Below, piece after piece: positions 25,109 to 36,832 of a stretch of DNA of 48,949 nucleotides. Source of the stretch: Dimargaris cristalligena. Lineage: Eukaryota; Kickxellomycota; Dimargaritomycetes; Dimargaritales; Dimargaritaceae. Both the position numbers and the translations under genes were made by a program. A model generated the notes under the pieces. That model did no database searches, was not told where the DNA came from, and saw nothing but the letters and a program-made list of their open reading frames with translations. The stretch's first letter is position 1. Every line of letters begins with the position of its first letter. The stretch spans positions 1-48,949 of the forward strand of contig JANBQC010000165.1 in assembly GCA_027576995.1 (NCBI GenBank). The letters are read 5' to 3'.

Positions 25109-27803
25109 CATCTAATAGTGTATAAATGTAAGTATATTGTAAAAATTACAATCGACACCTTATCTGAACCTTTGTGTACTCTCCCGCTGGCGCTGTAATG
25201 GGCTAGATTCTGAAATCTACGAGATGTTTCGTAAAAAGGGCGTACCCAATATACCCGGGTGGGAATCGTTTTTACTAGTCCAACAATGGTCAGATCGTGG
25301 TGTGTTAGGCTCATCTGCCAACGCATTAACATAAACTATTTGAACCCGACTTGATAAGGCTAAATCGACAAATTGCAAACATTGAACCAAACAACGCATG
25401 GGATAAGAGTATTATAATGTATTAAGATTCAACCGCCGAGTCTGCCAAGTGACAGAGTGGAGATGTAGTTTAATATGCCGGATCCGATAGAACCCCGAAT
25501 GGGCTAGTAATTTCACCGGTTTCCCAATACGGTGACACGAAAAATGATTTTAAGAATGGATTAATTGGCATTGCCCCTCTAATAGGGATGAAACACGCTA
25601 TTGTGTACATGCGTCATCGTTGGATTCCGAAGTGCTGTAAATACTCGGCCGGCTAGACGAACGGCTATTGTAAGGAATGCGACGACACTATTGACAGGCT
25701 TTTTGAGAAAATTGAGATGGATTGCCCCTCCCAACACTACCACTGCCACTGCCACTGCCTCTACCATCACCACCACTAAATCTCTGGCTAATCTCACTAC
25801 GCACCGGTGTTTCAAACAATTAGCAAATACCGTTTCACCGGGTTGCCCTTGAGAACACGACACGAAATCCCGAGATGGCCTTTGGTGATTCGGGAATTAA
25901 CTGAGAACACATCGTCCATGAAACCCCACGGATGATTTCATGTAGAGAACCCTTATATTTGAGTGAGGAACCCCCTGTAAATGGACACGCCTAACCCATC
26001 ATTCATTTGTATGGTGCCTTACCCAAATGACAGGCACCAATACCCTTCCCATATTTATTCTTCTTAATTGCGGTATAATCAGAAATGGGGACATCTTTAA
26101 TTAATCGGGATACCATCGATGATATGCCAGCAGGCCTCTCCGCCACTTCTGCGGAATACTCCATATATCCTATTGGAGTCGGCTACCTGGGTATAGTTTG
26201 GGGTAATTAAGCGCCTTTTCCAGTATCTTTCACACCCTATTTGTCACCCACAGGATTGTTATGGCCAGTGAATAAGGCTATCACTATAGATCCCATACAG
26301 TCACCATTCCCCAAATAGGGCGATTTCGCTAGAAAGAGATAAAGTGAGACCAAAAAGAAAAAGAGGAGAAATGGATGGGTGGGTGAATATACTAAGTGAA
26401 CTTCACAAAGAATCACGAGCGGATTTTTCATTCCGATTCTTTTTAATTCACTCGCTAGTTTCTCCTCCCTCCTATTACTCTGTCCATAATAAGCCATGTT
26501 GGTCAGGTGGGAGGCGACGACGTATGCAGGTGCAGGTCCGCCATTCAAAAATTAGCGGCCATAACTGTGGCCAGGTCATTTTAGTAGAAGACAATACAGC
26601 CAATGGCGAGACGCTTTGTAGGTCCACGGAGAAGGGGGAAAATGCTGTGGGGGCGGTAGGCCCTCGGCACTGTCCATAAACTTCAAGGAGATGGTAAGGC
26701 CGGGGTTAAATCTAGGGAAAGGCCGGTACGCAAAGGAGGGGGCGGCAGTAGAAAGAAGGCTGAATAAAAGTATAGCCTGGTAAATTATAAATGGCCTCCT
26801 GCATGGAAAACTCAAATGGAGCTTGGCAATCATTTGACCAAAGCGCACAAGGCAACGCACTATTTTTAAAACAATAAAACACATCACCCATAACACAATA
26901 AAATAATCAATGGAACCTACCCTGGGTAATTGGAATCTAAGGTAATATAAAAATAGTTGCATCATTTATTAAATAAGGTTCCGGGCCCTAAATGAAGCTG
27001 GAAGATATCGGGGCGTAATTAATATAGTTTAACCAATACAGCCTTACCGAGTGTTAAAGAAATGGGGGGCTGGCCAATTAATTATTCAGCTGACTTGGTC
27101 CATGAATGAGCTGGGAAAAATGATCAGGCTATAAATGTATAGCCAGAATTTGGGTATTACTATATCTATTATTTTTTCATCGCTTGGGAAGATTGCCGCA
27201 TTATTTAGCCAAATAGCGACAGGTATACCGACAGCATCCGGCCGGGGTTGGAAAACAGTAATCAACGAACTCGTGGTGCAGGCGTCTAACCTACGCGAAC
27301 TATTTCGGGACTAAGACGGGTCGGGATTCTTTTGGCTTTATTTTTGAAGAAAAACGACTGTCGGAGCCAAAGCCACTGTTTGGACACCCTGATCAGTTTT
27401 CATCCAAATGCGTTTATTAGAACCCGGTTGACCCGCACGTTGGCACGTTTTTCGGGTGTAAATCTCATATGGATTAGCTAGGGCAGACGGTGAAACCCCA
27501 CCCGTTCACCCGTGGTTGTTGTCCTGCTTTTAAAAGTCTTGAATAACCGTTAAGCTCTTGCTCTCTCCGTTTACCTTCTACCGAGTCGAGGAGACACACA
27601 CTTGTTTCAGATTTAGGTCTAATTCGTCTTCTCTAGTTTGGCAGCATTGTTTTATTTTATTTTATTTTATTTTCACTCACGAGAGATTGGCCAAAACTTG
27701 CGTACTCCTTCTCGGGGGAGATTTCGTTTCGTGTTCGACTTCTTCTTTGTACACCTTCTCCTTCTCCTCTCCTACCATCCTCCACCTGACATTGCCATTC
27801 GGA

Positions 27804-27945
27804 TATGGGAGTAGTTCAACAAGGCTGTGTAACGAAAAATCCATTTGATGAGGCAAATACTACTGGTTGAAAATAAACATCCCACCGATTTTCCCATACA
27901 CATATCAGTTAAAACCCTATACAACCAAGCTAAACTTTACCCATA
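27804..27945 (+). mobile_element. MITE copy 4
   Basis: 142 bp, TATGGGAGTAGTTCA...TTTACCCATA, with the internal core AACGAAAAATCCATTTGATG. Intergenic. Slightly more diverged than copies 2 and 3 (CTGTGTAAC in place of CTGTATAAC). Confidence 0.8.
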
Positions 27946-29719
27946 TTAATTGTACCGAGCCAATTGGATGTTCCGAGTTGCTTGATTATTAAACACTGCC
28001 ATCAAAATATAGCGACGCTTTCAGGGGGCCTTTTAACCACACCTAACCCCAAGCCAATAATTATCAATCCCCCACTCCCATTTCCTGGATTGATCACCCA
28101 TAGTAATTTCGGGAGTGGGGGACCATGGGAGTACCGAGATCGCCTTACAATCGACTATGTTTGACTCGATTGCTAAAAAGGCACGCGCACACACACACAC
28201 ACAACCGGTTTGGACGGCAAATACCCTACTTCCCGGTGCAGCTGGCCTGGGAAAACGAATATATGGTATTAAGGGAATCGGGAAGGGAAATAGACCTTAT
28301 TACTGGCTACTCAATAACAACTGGCAAAGAACAAGAGAGAACAAGAAAGTGAGGAAGCTGGATGCCCAATGCATCAAAACGGCGGTTGGGATTGTATAAA
28401 TGACGTTAGTATTTTATTTGTATGAAAGAAAGCGGGGTCTAGTCACCCATTCCACTTTCGAAAAACGTGTAGGAGGAGGGGGATGTCTCTTAGTCGGAAA
28501 TGCCGTTCGAACAGGTGAATGACAATCAATAGTGGCCGCGGCGGAGTTGAAGGGTGAATCATGGGTTCTTTCACTTGTATTTAACAGCGGTGGTGGTTGC
28601 GCCGGTCGCATCTACCGACGCGTAAACAAAATATACATATATAATTGAAGGGGAGGGGGAGGTGGGAAATGAACGGACGGCATTTACGGCCGGAATAGTG
28701 CCAATGTGGTTAATAAAGTGACCCATTGCGAATTGGAAGGTCCTCCGAAGGTAAACCTGATCAACTCCACACAGGGGTTACCGGACCAGGATGGATATAA
28801 GGCCAGTTAGTTAATTACGTTATATTATTTCGACTTGGAAGAGGGAGTAATTGATTTTTTGGCATCTCTTTCTGATAACATTACAGATCACTCGGCGACC
28901 CCGTGGACTGCTCGGTAACTATGCGAAGGTTCACATTTAGGGCTTCTAGAGAGTTGGTCGCGTTTAGCCAAATCGGGAACTTCTGGTGCTTCGACCACTA
29001 ATGAAATGGGGAAACTACATAGTATAATAAGGGAGGAGGAGGAGAGAATACGGACGAGTGTCCGGTGCAAGCGTGACGGGGGTTAGCGGGTGGATGGCAA
29101 GTAGAAACCAGTTGGAGATGGCCTTGGAGGCGGGCGTGTATTAAAATGGAACAGGCCAGCGTTAGTTTAGTTGAACAGGTCTACTACGCCACCCAGAACT
29201 CCGGAACGCGGGATCTTCTCATTTTTCCCTTGTTTCCCCCAAGGGGCATATTATATTCGGGGGATGCAGCCAGTGGTAGTAGGACCTTGATGCCATCGTC
29301 GACATTATTGGCTTACTTTAGTATACGGGTTACGTGGTTCCCCGTAGTTCCAAATGTACCTATAACGAGGAATAGTTACCATCCCTCGCAGCCCAACTCT
29401 CTCCCCTCGTTCCCAGATGCCACCGACCTTAGGGGTAAAATGAAGGACATGAAACGAAAATGGGAATGCAGATGAGGGGGAGGGGAGGAGGGACTCGTGG
29501 TCCCCCCGCTCGATACGACCAACGACTTGTTAAATATTAGAATATACCTGGTTTTATAAAGACTACTCAGCCGGCGTGGGTTAAGGTGAGAAATGAAATG
29601 AAATGTTTGTGGAAGGAGGGGGTCACCAATCGACCGGCCACGCCGTTGTTTGCCCCTGTGCCTTGCTGCTTATTGCCTAAGTTGGTATACATGATGGTTT
29701 GAGCCAGCAACCGTTATTG

Positions 29720-29785
29720 GGTTTATTATTAGAAATATAATAATAATAATTAACAATGCTATTATTATTATTATTATTATTATTA
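29720..29785. repeat. TTA/TAA microsatellites
   Basis: A TAA tract (about 29737-29752) is followed by a longer TTA tract (about 29759-29784), which makes a small inverted arrangement able to fold back. Confidence 0.7.
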
Positions 29786-30427
29786 AACTCGTTTCGAAAC
29801 TTGGGCCATGCCAGTAGTGTAGGTTCAGAAACCCCTCCGGTGGCCATAGTAATGTCACACAACCCATTGCAATTTTTTCGCTTGGCTTCGGAACGGGAAT
29901 CATCATCCTTCTATTGTAGAGTAAGGTGTGCCTTTGCCAATTGGAATGTAAGTGAGTTATATGTGTAGCCTTTGAGGGTTTTTGAGCCATCTATCCTTTA
30001 ATATGTTCCCTGTGGATGGCAAATTATGACCAAAAGGTCACCTGCCTTAGATTCACTTTAAATAAAACTCTACTTCATCTGAGTTATATGGTTAGTGGTG
30101 GGGTTGGTTATACGAGCCATTTCGTTTCAAGGCAGTCTCCCTCCCACCTGCAGTCAGCTCGGTAAAGGTGGCGGGAATAGGGAGCGGCAGCTAATTCTTT
30201 GGGCCTCTCTGCACCTTGGCCTTGGGGTTCCTTAATTGTTATAAATATCGCGCACCGGCCCCGGCTTTTAGCGTGGCTATTAGTCTACATATCAATTCCC
30301 TACCTTCCAGGCCCTGTTATTAATATTATTATTGCTCGTGCGCCTGCTCCCCACGACCGACCAAGCTTGCGGCACTGTACCAACTTTCCTTTAGCGGCGT
30401 GATTTATACCCGCCTGTCCAATACGTT

Positions 30428-30450
30428 TATATATATATATATATATATAT
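30428..30450. repeat. (AT)n microsatellite
   Basis: Eleven or so AT dinucleotides upstream of the aminopeptidase gene, about 550 bp ahead of its start. Confidence 0.7.
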
Positions 30451-31003
30451 TCTATGTATGATCCTTGGAATTATCAGGATCGCCAACCCCGCCTCATCAT
30501 TTGACTTTCGGAGTCATAATAACTAACTGATTTCATTTGCTCCTTTACCGCAATCCTCCCCGACCATAGCTATACAGTCACCATCCCCCTCACTTTCGTT
30601 CCATAGACAGTCATTGAGCCAGTCTCCTTCTTCCTCACCTCATTTCTCTTCCTTTCCCCCTTTTTCTGCCAGCTGCTCCGTCGAATATAAGTGCCGCTTG
30701 TGCGCTCCTCCACTTGAACTTTATCCTTATCGTATTCCTTCTGTCCTTCGTTCGCTCCGTCGACACTTTTCAATGCCCCTGTCGCCTCCTGGTTCCCCTT
30801 CGTCTGCCGTTCCTGTTGCCTCATCCCCCAGCTCCGTGGCCCCTTCTTCGGCTGACTCCCCTTGCGGCTCTCCCTTTTCCCTCCTGAGCATATCCCCCCG
30901 CCCTTGCACTCATAGCATTCCTTCCGTGCATTTAACGGTTCCACCCTCCCCCCGCCGTCCCTCTACCGTCCCCACCCATACCACCGCTACCAATACTACT
31001 ACC

Positions 31004-33196
31004 ATGTTGCCCCCCAAAGCCTCCGTCGCCGCCCTGGGCAAACCCGCCAACGTCAACTCCCTCCGGGCCTACGCCAATCAATTTTTGACTTTTGTCAATG
31101 CCTCGCCCAGTCCCTTCCACGCTGTCGAAGCCTGCCGCCAACGCCTGGTGGCCCACGGATTCCAGGAACTCAAAGAACGTCAGGCCTGGAGCCTCGAGCC
31201 CAACGGCAAGTACTTCTTCACCCGTAACGCCTCGAGTATCGTCGCGTTTGCCGTCGGGGGTCAGTTCCGCCCCGGCCAGGGAGTGTCCATTGTGGCCGCC
31301 CACACCGACAGTCCCTGCCTCAAATTGAAACCCATCTCCAAACTGGACCGCGCCGGCTATTTGCAGGTGGGCGTTCAGTGCTACGGCGGGGGACTGTGGC
31401 ATACTTGGTTCGACCGGGACCTGAGTCTGGCCGGTCGCGTGATGGTGGCCGACAATGCTGAGGGAAACGGAACGTCCTTCTCGAACCGATTGGTCCGCAT
31501 CGACCGCCCTATCCTGCGTATCCCTAACTTGGCTATCCACCTCGATCGGTCCGTCAACGACGGGTTTACCTTCAATAAAGAGACCCACCTCACCCCGATT
31601 TTGGCCACCATTGCCAAACGATTCAATAATCCCTCCGGGACTGCTGCTTCCCCCAAATCCCCCTCGGCGGCCCGCCAAACCGCGGACACCAGCGAGAGTG
31701 AATCCGAGGCCATGGAAACCCACCGTCCTTCCCATGGTGGTAATGCCCCTGGGGCAGGTCTGACCTCCTCCTCCTCCCCCTTGCCGTCATCCTCGTCACC
31801 ATCACTGCCGCCGCCAATGGCCAAGGATATTGCTAATGATGGTCACACGGCCAAGAACCACCACCCGGAACTCCTGCAGTTACTGGCCGATGAGCTGCAG
31901 GTCGATGTACAGCAGATCCGGGATTTTGAACTTTGCCTCTACGATACCCAACCCGCCGCTTTGGGCGGTATTTACGAAGAATTCATTTATTCGCCCCGAC
32001 TGGATAATCTGATGATGTCCTATACCGCCCTGGAATCCCTCATTAATTCCGCCGATTCTGACCCGCTGCGTACCAGCTCCGGTTCTGGTCCCCAACCTAC
32101 CCTGGCCCAGGACACCCAAATCCGCCTGATTGCCCTCTTCGATAACGAAGAAATCGGTTCCCAATCGGCCTACGGCGCCGATTCGGCCATGTTGGAGTCC
32201 ACCCTGCGTCGTCTGCAATCCTTCCACACGTTCCCGGCCACTTCCAATCCCGCCACTAATACCGCAGCGCCCTCCCACCTCCTACCGGCCTCCGATGCCC
32301 TGGCGTTCGAGCAGTCCATCCACGCCAGTTTCCTCATCAGCGCCGACATGGCCCACGCCGTCCACCCCAATTACGTAGACCGGCACGAGGCCCGGCACCG
32401 ACCGGTCATGCACAACGGCATCGTGATCAAGGTCAACGCCAACCAGCGCTACGCCACCACCGCCCCGACGTCCCTGGTGCTCAAGGCCCTGGCCGATAAA
32501 CACACCATCCGCCTCCAGGAATTCGTGGTCCGTAATGACTCGTCCTGCGGGTCGACCATCGGCCCCATTTTGAGTGCCAAATTGGGTCTGCGGACGATTG
32601 ACGTCGGTTGTCCCCAGTTGGCCATGCACAGTATTCGGGAAATGGCGGGGGCCGATGATGTGGGTCACGCTATTGCGCTGTTCACGGTAAGTCGCCTTTT
32701 TTAGATTGACGATGCTTAAGTTAGGCTAGATTATTCTTCCTCCTTCCCCTTCCCTTTATTACCTGGTTGTTGTTTGGGACCAGTGTGATATATATGGTCA
32801 CGACCACCATCCACGATTGTGTGAATTAAATGTTCAACAGCGGCTGGAACGGCTGACCGTATACACAATTGCGCCGCGTCCTAGCGGACTTTGGGGTGAA
32901 GGAGAGAGTGGGAGGAGGAGGGTGGTGGTGCTTTGCATATGTCCGCCTTGTGGATACTGCGGGTGTTTTCTTCCCCATTTGGTTATGGATAACCTCGTGG
33001 CCATCCTCAACACACATATACATCTCTCTCTCCACAAACTAACTAACGCGTAATTATAATATCTATATATTTATATATTTTTAATGAACCCCCTTGGTAT
33101 ACTCCCATTCTACTCTCGCTTCCTCTCTATTGTTGTATTGTATAGGCCTTCTTCAACGAATTCGGCGAACTGGACATGCGTATTCAGGTTGATTAA
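31004..33196 (+). CDS. Aspartyl aminopeptidase (M18 family)
   Basis: Metallo-aminopeptidase that removes N-terminal Asp/Glu from peptides; relatives are mammalian DNPEP and yeast Ape4, which act in cytosol and vacuole. Exons 31004-32686 and 33146-33196 give 577 aa. The second exon adds only AFFNEFGELDMRIQVD. Metal and catalytic motifs are AAHTDSPC (His100), FDNEEIGS (Asp380, Glu382/383), SADMAH (Asp448), the DSSCGSTIGP segment and the C-terminal MHSIRE (His542). A Ser/Pro/Thr-rich insertion of about 70 residues (roughly 207-275), absent from most relatives, explains the extra length over the usual ~475-515. The ATG at 31004 has a good context (ACCATGT). An in-frame ATG at 30773 would add a Ser/Pro-rich extension. 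Confidence 0.93.
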
Positions 33197-33824
33197 GCCA
33201 GCCATATCGCCCAAGTGGTGGTACCCCTCTCCCTCCCCCTCCTCCCCGCGCGAGTCTTGTTGACATAGGAATGCCTTAGTTTTAGGCCATGGGACCGGTG
33301 ATTCAAGCACGCCATAATAACCATTATTGCAATGAAATATTCATTACTTCCCCCTCCCTATTTTCCCCCTTTTTTACGTCATTTCCGTCTGTCGCCTAGT
33401 TTGATTTCCAGTCACTCTATTTTTACAGTTGGATAATCCTCCCCCATCCATCTAACTGCTACTACGTACTCGGCAACCTACCTCTTTTACTGCCCCACTG
33501 CTTTTAAATACCTTTTGATGATAACTCATTCTTTCAACCCCCCCCCCTCTACTTAGCTCCCTTCAGTTCTATTTTTAGTCACAAACACGGGTACGTGACA
33601 TTTGTTTACTTAGTTTTCTGGCAAACTGTAAATCGAAGAAATAAAGATACCCCCTTATACTCGCATGATCAATTACGAAATAGTGCTTCAGCATCACGGG
33701 CACCTCCCGTAAGAGACATCTGCCGTACCAAAAAGAATCAATTCAAATGGTATGAAGATGGGTACAGAAAAATGACAATTATGTTCATAAACGTATACTA
33801 ACGGGGGAGGCTAGTGAGACTCAA
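33197..33824. other. Convergent spacer between aminopeptidase and CCDC124-like gene
   Basis: 3' regions of two convergent genes. C- and T-rich tracts occur at 33340-33570, and nothing else was recognised. Confidence 0.5.
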
Positions 33825-35295
33825 CTAGTCGGTTCGTAACCGGTCCTCAATACGCGAGCGCTGATCCTGCACCACATCCGTGGCTTCGTTCCGTGAGGCA
33901 TTGTACGCCAAATGAACCTGGTTGAAGGGGTTCTCGGGTGACTTTTGCCAATTCTTCCACATGACCTGTTTAAGCTGGTTAAGACGCAGGCCCTTGTACT
34001 CCTCCTTGAGGATAGGTAGTTCACGGGCTTCGTAGGCCGCGTAGGCAGCCTTGTGACGCCGTTCGGGGTGGCGGTCGATTTCCTGGATTTGGGAGGCGAC
34101 TGATTTTCCGGGCTTACTTGTCGACGGGGATTGCGGCCGAGATGTCTGGGAGACATCCTGATCTTCGGCCAAGGTCTCAGCAGCGGTGGGGTCAGACGAA
34201 TTGACAATGGAAAGGAGGTCTAGGGCGTCGTTGATGTTACTAGCCGAGTACGAAGCCACCGGTTTGGGCATTTCCTTTTGGAAGTTCTCCACCTTGGCGG
34301 TTTTCTTGATAGCGATTTTCTATAGAGAGGCGGTATACAAGTATTCAAAGACAATGTATTATGTGAGTCATTCAGTCGGTATACCCCATGATTTTGTGTG
34401 TTGGAGGGGGTGACGTTACCACAGGCCTTAATCAAAGTATATCCAAATAGGAAGGGCAGCTCAAAATAAATCACATTAAAAGAACATATATTGAAAGACT
34501 TACCGCGGCACCGGTTACGGGCTTCAACGAAGCAGGCTTAGACGGTGGTTTGCTCTTGGTTATCTGCTTCTCTTCCAGTTTAAGGAGTTCAGCCGCTTCA
34601 TTCTTACGGGCCAGTTTCTCCAACTAAATTTGGCATTTTAATAGAAAAAAATAAAGTATAAGATAGCACTATTCTATAAGACATCAGTCGCCAGTGAAAG
34701 CCCCGGACTCTGGCTCTCGTTGAAGAGCCTGGTCGGGCCAGCCGAAACCCATTTGTCACTCGCAAGGAACCATTATAACAGCTCATTATCCGAGATATAT
34801 ATAACAATTGAACCTACCCGCTTGGCTTCCTCTTGCTCCTTCTTACTCGTATTCTTAGATCCAACCGCCCAAGTAGCGCTCTCCTTCCGTTCCTGCTCAA
34901 CCCGCTTCTTATTATCCTTCTCGGCCTGGGCAACGGCCTTTTTCTCCTTGGCCGCCGAAACTGTAACACGGTCCACATAAATATATATATATATATTGAG
35001 AAAAATAGTCAGTACTGGTAGAAACAAAAGGCACGGCGATATACCGATTGAGTCGATAGGACAGCCAACTCGTTTCGAGGGTATCGCCAACGATAGTGGG
35101 CGTAGACCCCGTCGGGAGATTATACCTCGGTCTGGCCGAATGAGCCTAGCGACTAGAATTATAAGAACGTTAGTTCAAGCCAGGTCGCCAATGGCCCGAA
35201 TGCCCAGGCCTAGTGGGCTAAGAGTAATGTAAACACACGCATAAATACGCCGGCAACCTACCTTTACTGTTTTCACCCTTGAATTTCTTCGCCAT
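33825..35295 (-). CDS. CCDC124 / Lso2-like ribosome-associated protein
   Basis: Members of this family bind idle ribosomes at the subunit interface and help them restart after starvation. Four exons, minus strand: 35295-35262, 34960-34818, 34623-34504 and 34319-33825, giving 263 aa. The start MAKKFKGENSK matches the family's invariant N terminus (MPKKFKGENSK in human). It is followed by long Lys/Glu-rich coiled coil (SAAKEKKAVAQAEKDNKKRV). The C-terminal domain carries the hallmark DRHPERRHKAAYAAYE, LRLNQLKQVMWKNW and SPENPFNQ. All exon joins are in phase with GTAGG/GTAAG donors. It is slightly longer than human CCDC124 (223 aa), with a Ser/Pro/Thr-rich linker before the C-terminal domain. 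The short first exon (34 nt) could be missed by automatic annotation. Confidence 0.9.
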
Positions 35296-36787
35296 TTCGA
35301 AAGTCTAATGCAAAAATAAAATAACGAAAAATATATTGATGAAGGACAAAAAATGAACAAAACGGAAATAGATTCCCCGCAGCTAATGGCGGACTGAGTG
35401 TGGCCTTCAGCCAATACCCAAGTGCGGGTCGATTCCGCAGCCGTGGTGAAACCCACTTGGTCGGCAGTTTCTATGTAGAATGAATGACTGGTGGGCGCTT
35501 TCAAGCACCCGAGATTACGTCAGGACTAATGGGACTGAACGGCTCAGCACTGTCGATTTCCTAGAGTGGGAAATATCAACCAAGTTTCCTGAAACCTTCT
35601 CTACCCAGTCCCAGCATTAAACCTCAAAAAACCCCCCCCCCCAATAAAATGAGGCGTGGGTAGATTTGTGCACAATGGACTTACCAAGGTCGGTGATGGT
35701 TTTCCCTGTTTATTTTGGTATTTAGGTGGTATTGAAACCACTTTGCGGTTAGCAGTAGCTCCCACCCTTTAGTAAACATCTAGAGAAATTTTCCACAGCC
35801 CATAGTGTCGACGTTTCACTGCACCAATTATTCACAAACCTTCGTTTTTGATTTTCTTGAATGGTGGGGAGGAGAATGCCAATTGCAATAGATGAAACGA
35901 AACAGGTGACGATGCTTAAAATATTCCCGGGGAATAGGGGTGATGTAGGCGTACCTTGTAAGGAACCAGTCACATATAGATCAGTGCCCGAAAGTATTAG
36001 ACTAGCGTAGGGAGGATATCCGGGTCAGTGTCCAAGCCTAGTGAAATACAGTAGGTGCCACAGAGTCCACTATTTAGAGTCGGACTAGGAATTACATAAT
36101 GCCAAGTGGGAGAAAAGGGAATAGATAAAGCAACGCAGGGGGTTATGTACACAACTGATGAAACATCACCACTATGCAGGTCTGGACCCCCCTATCCTTT
36201 GTAACCCCCACCATATCCCCATAATAGATGAAACATGACGACCCTGTCCTCCAAATCGCTCGCCGATTCAATTGGCGATCATCTTTGTCGGGTTGTGAAT
36301 CGCCGAAACTAGAGAGCCCCAAACCTTTGTTTATCTGTCGATTATCCCTTTGATGTTTGGATTTCTTACCTACAGTCGCAAAGATTGTTCTAAAATAGGT
36401 AGACCTGCAAATAGATGAGAGTGGAGAGGGGCTTGGGCTGGATAAACAAAACAATACGCTGGTAGTAGGGAAGGCGATGTAGATGTACGCCATTAGCCCC
36501 GTCTATAAGAATAAGATATCTATTCGAGTGGTGATCAATAAAACGACTATTTTTCAAACACCGCCCTATCAGTCAGAGAATGTGTGCGTGTGACTTTGAA
36601 TGGGGCAGATTATACGAGAGGATACTCTGCGCGCACAGATGAAACATCTTACATTCCGTAGTAATAAATACGCAAATGCGAAGTAAAAGAGAAAAGCGAA
36701 AAGCGTCATGTTGGGGATAGAAGAGGATGAGATGGTCCTCCGCTGTTTAAAGGTGGTGATTCAATTTCTTTCAAAAAAAAAATAGTG

Positions 36788-36832
36788 CATATATGCGGTT
36801 TCAACCATGTATGCAGTTTTGACCATGTATGC
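36788..36832 (+). repeat. 18-bp tandem repeat, about 2.4 copies
   Basis: Units ATGCGGTTTCAACCATGT and ATGCAGTTTTGACCATGT follow each other and are succeeded by ATGCA. No known function. Confidence 0.65.

Larger units (their letters stand above)
24239..31003. other. Gene-poor spacer, about 6.8 kb
   Basis: No open frame here shows a recognisable domain or a convincing splice pattern. It contains MITE copy 4, a possible Pol III/tRNA-like relic near 24925-25108, and simple repeats: an ACTGCC tract near 25740, TTTTA repeats near 27650, (AC)n near 28185, (TTA)n near 29720-29785 and (AT)n at 30428-30450. The end (from about 30540) is the pyrimidine-rich leader of the aminopeptidase gene. The longest ATG-started frame is 109 codons (29146-29475, plus strand), with nothing to support it beyond length. 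Confidence 0.5.

Noticed and set aside
26576..26965. 129-codon minus-strand frame with hydrophobic segments
   Set aside because: Hydrophobicity is explained by AT-rich sequence; no conserved motif and no promoter signal were seen.
29146..29475. 109-codon plus-strand frame with a good ATG context
   Set aside because: No domain, no neighbouring exon and compositional bias like the surrounding spacer. Length alone is not enough.
36160..36650. GATGAAACAT repeated three times, considered as C-box of snoRNAs
   Set aside because: The base before TGATGA does not fit the C-box consensus and no paired D box at proper spacing was found.
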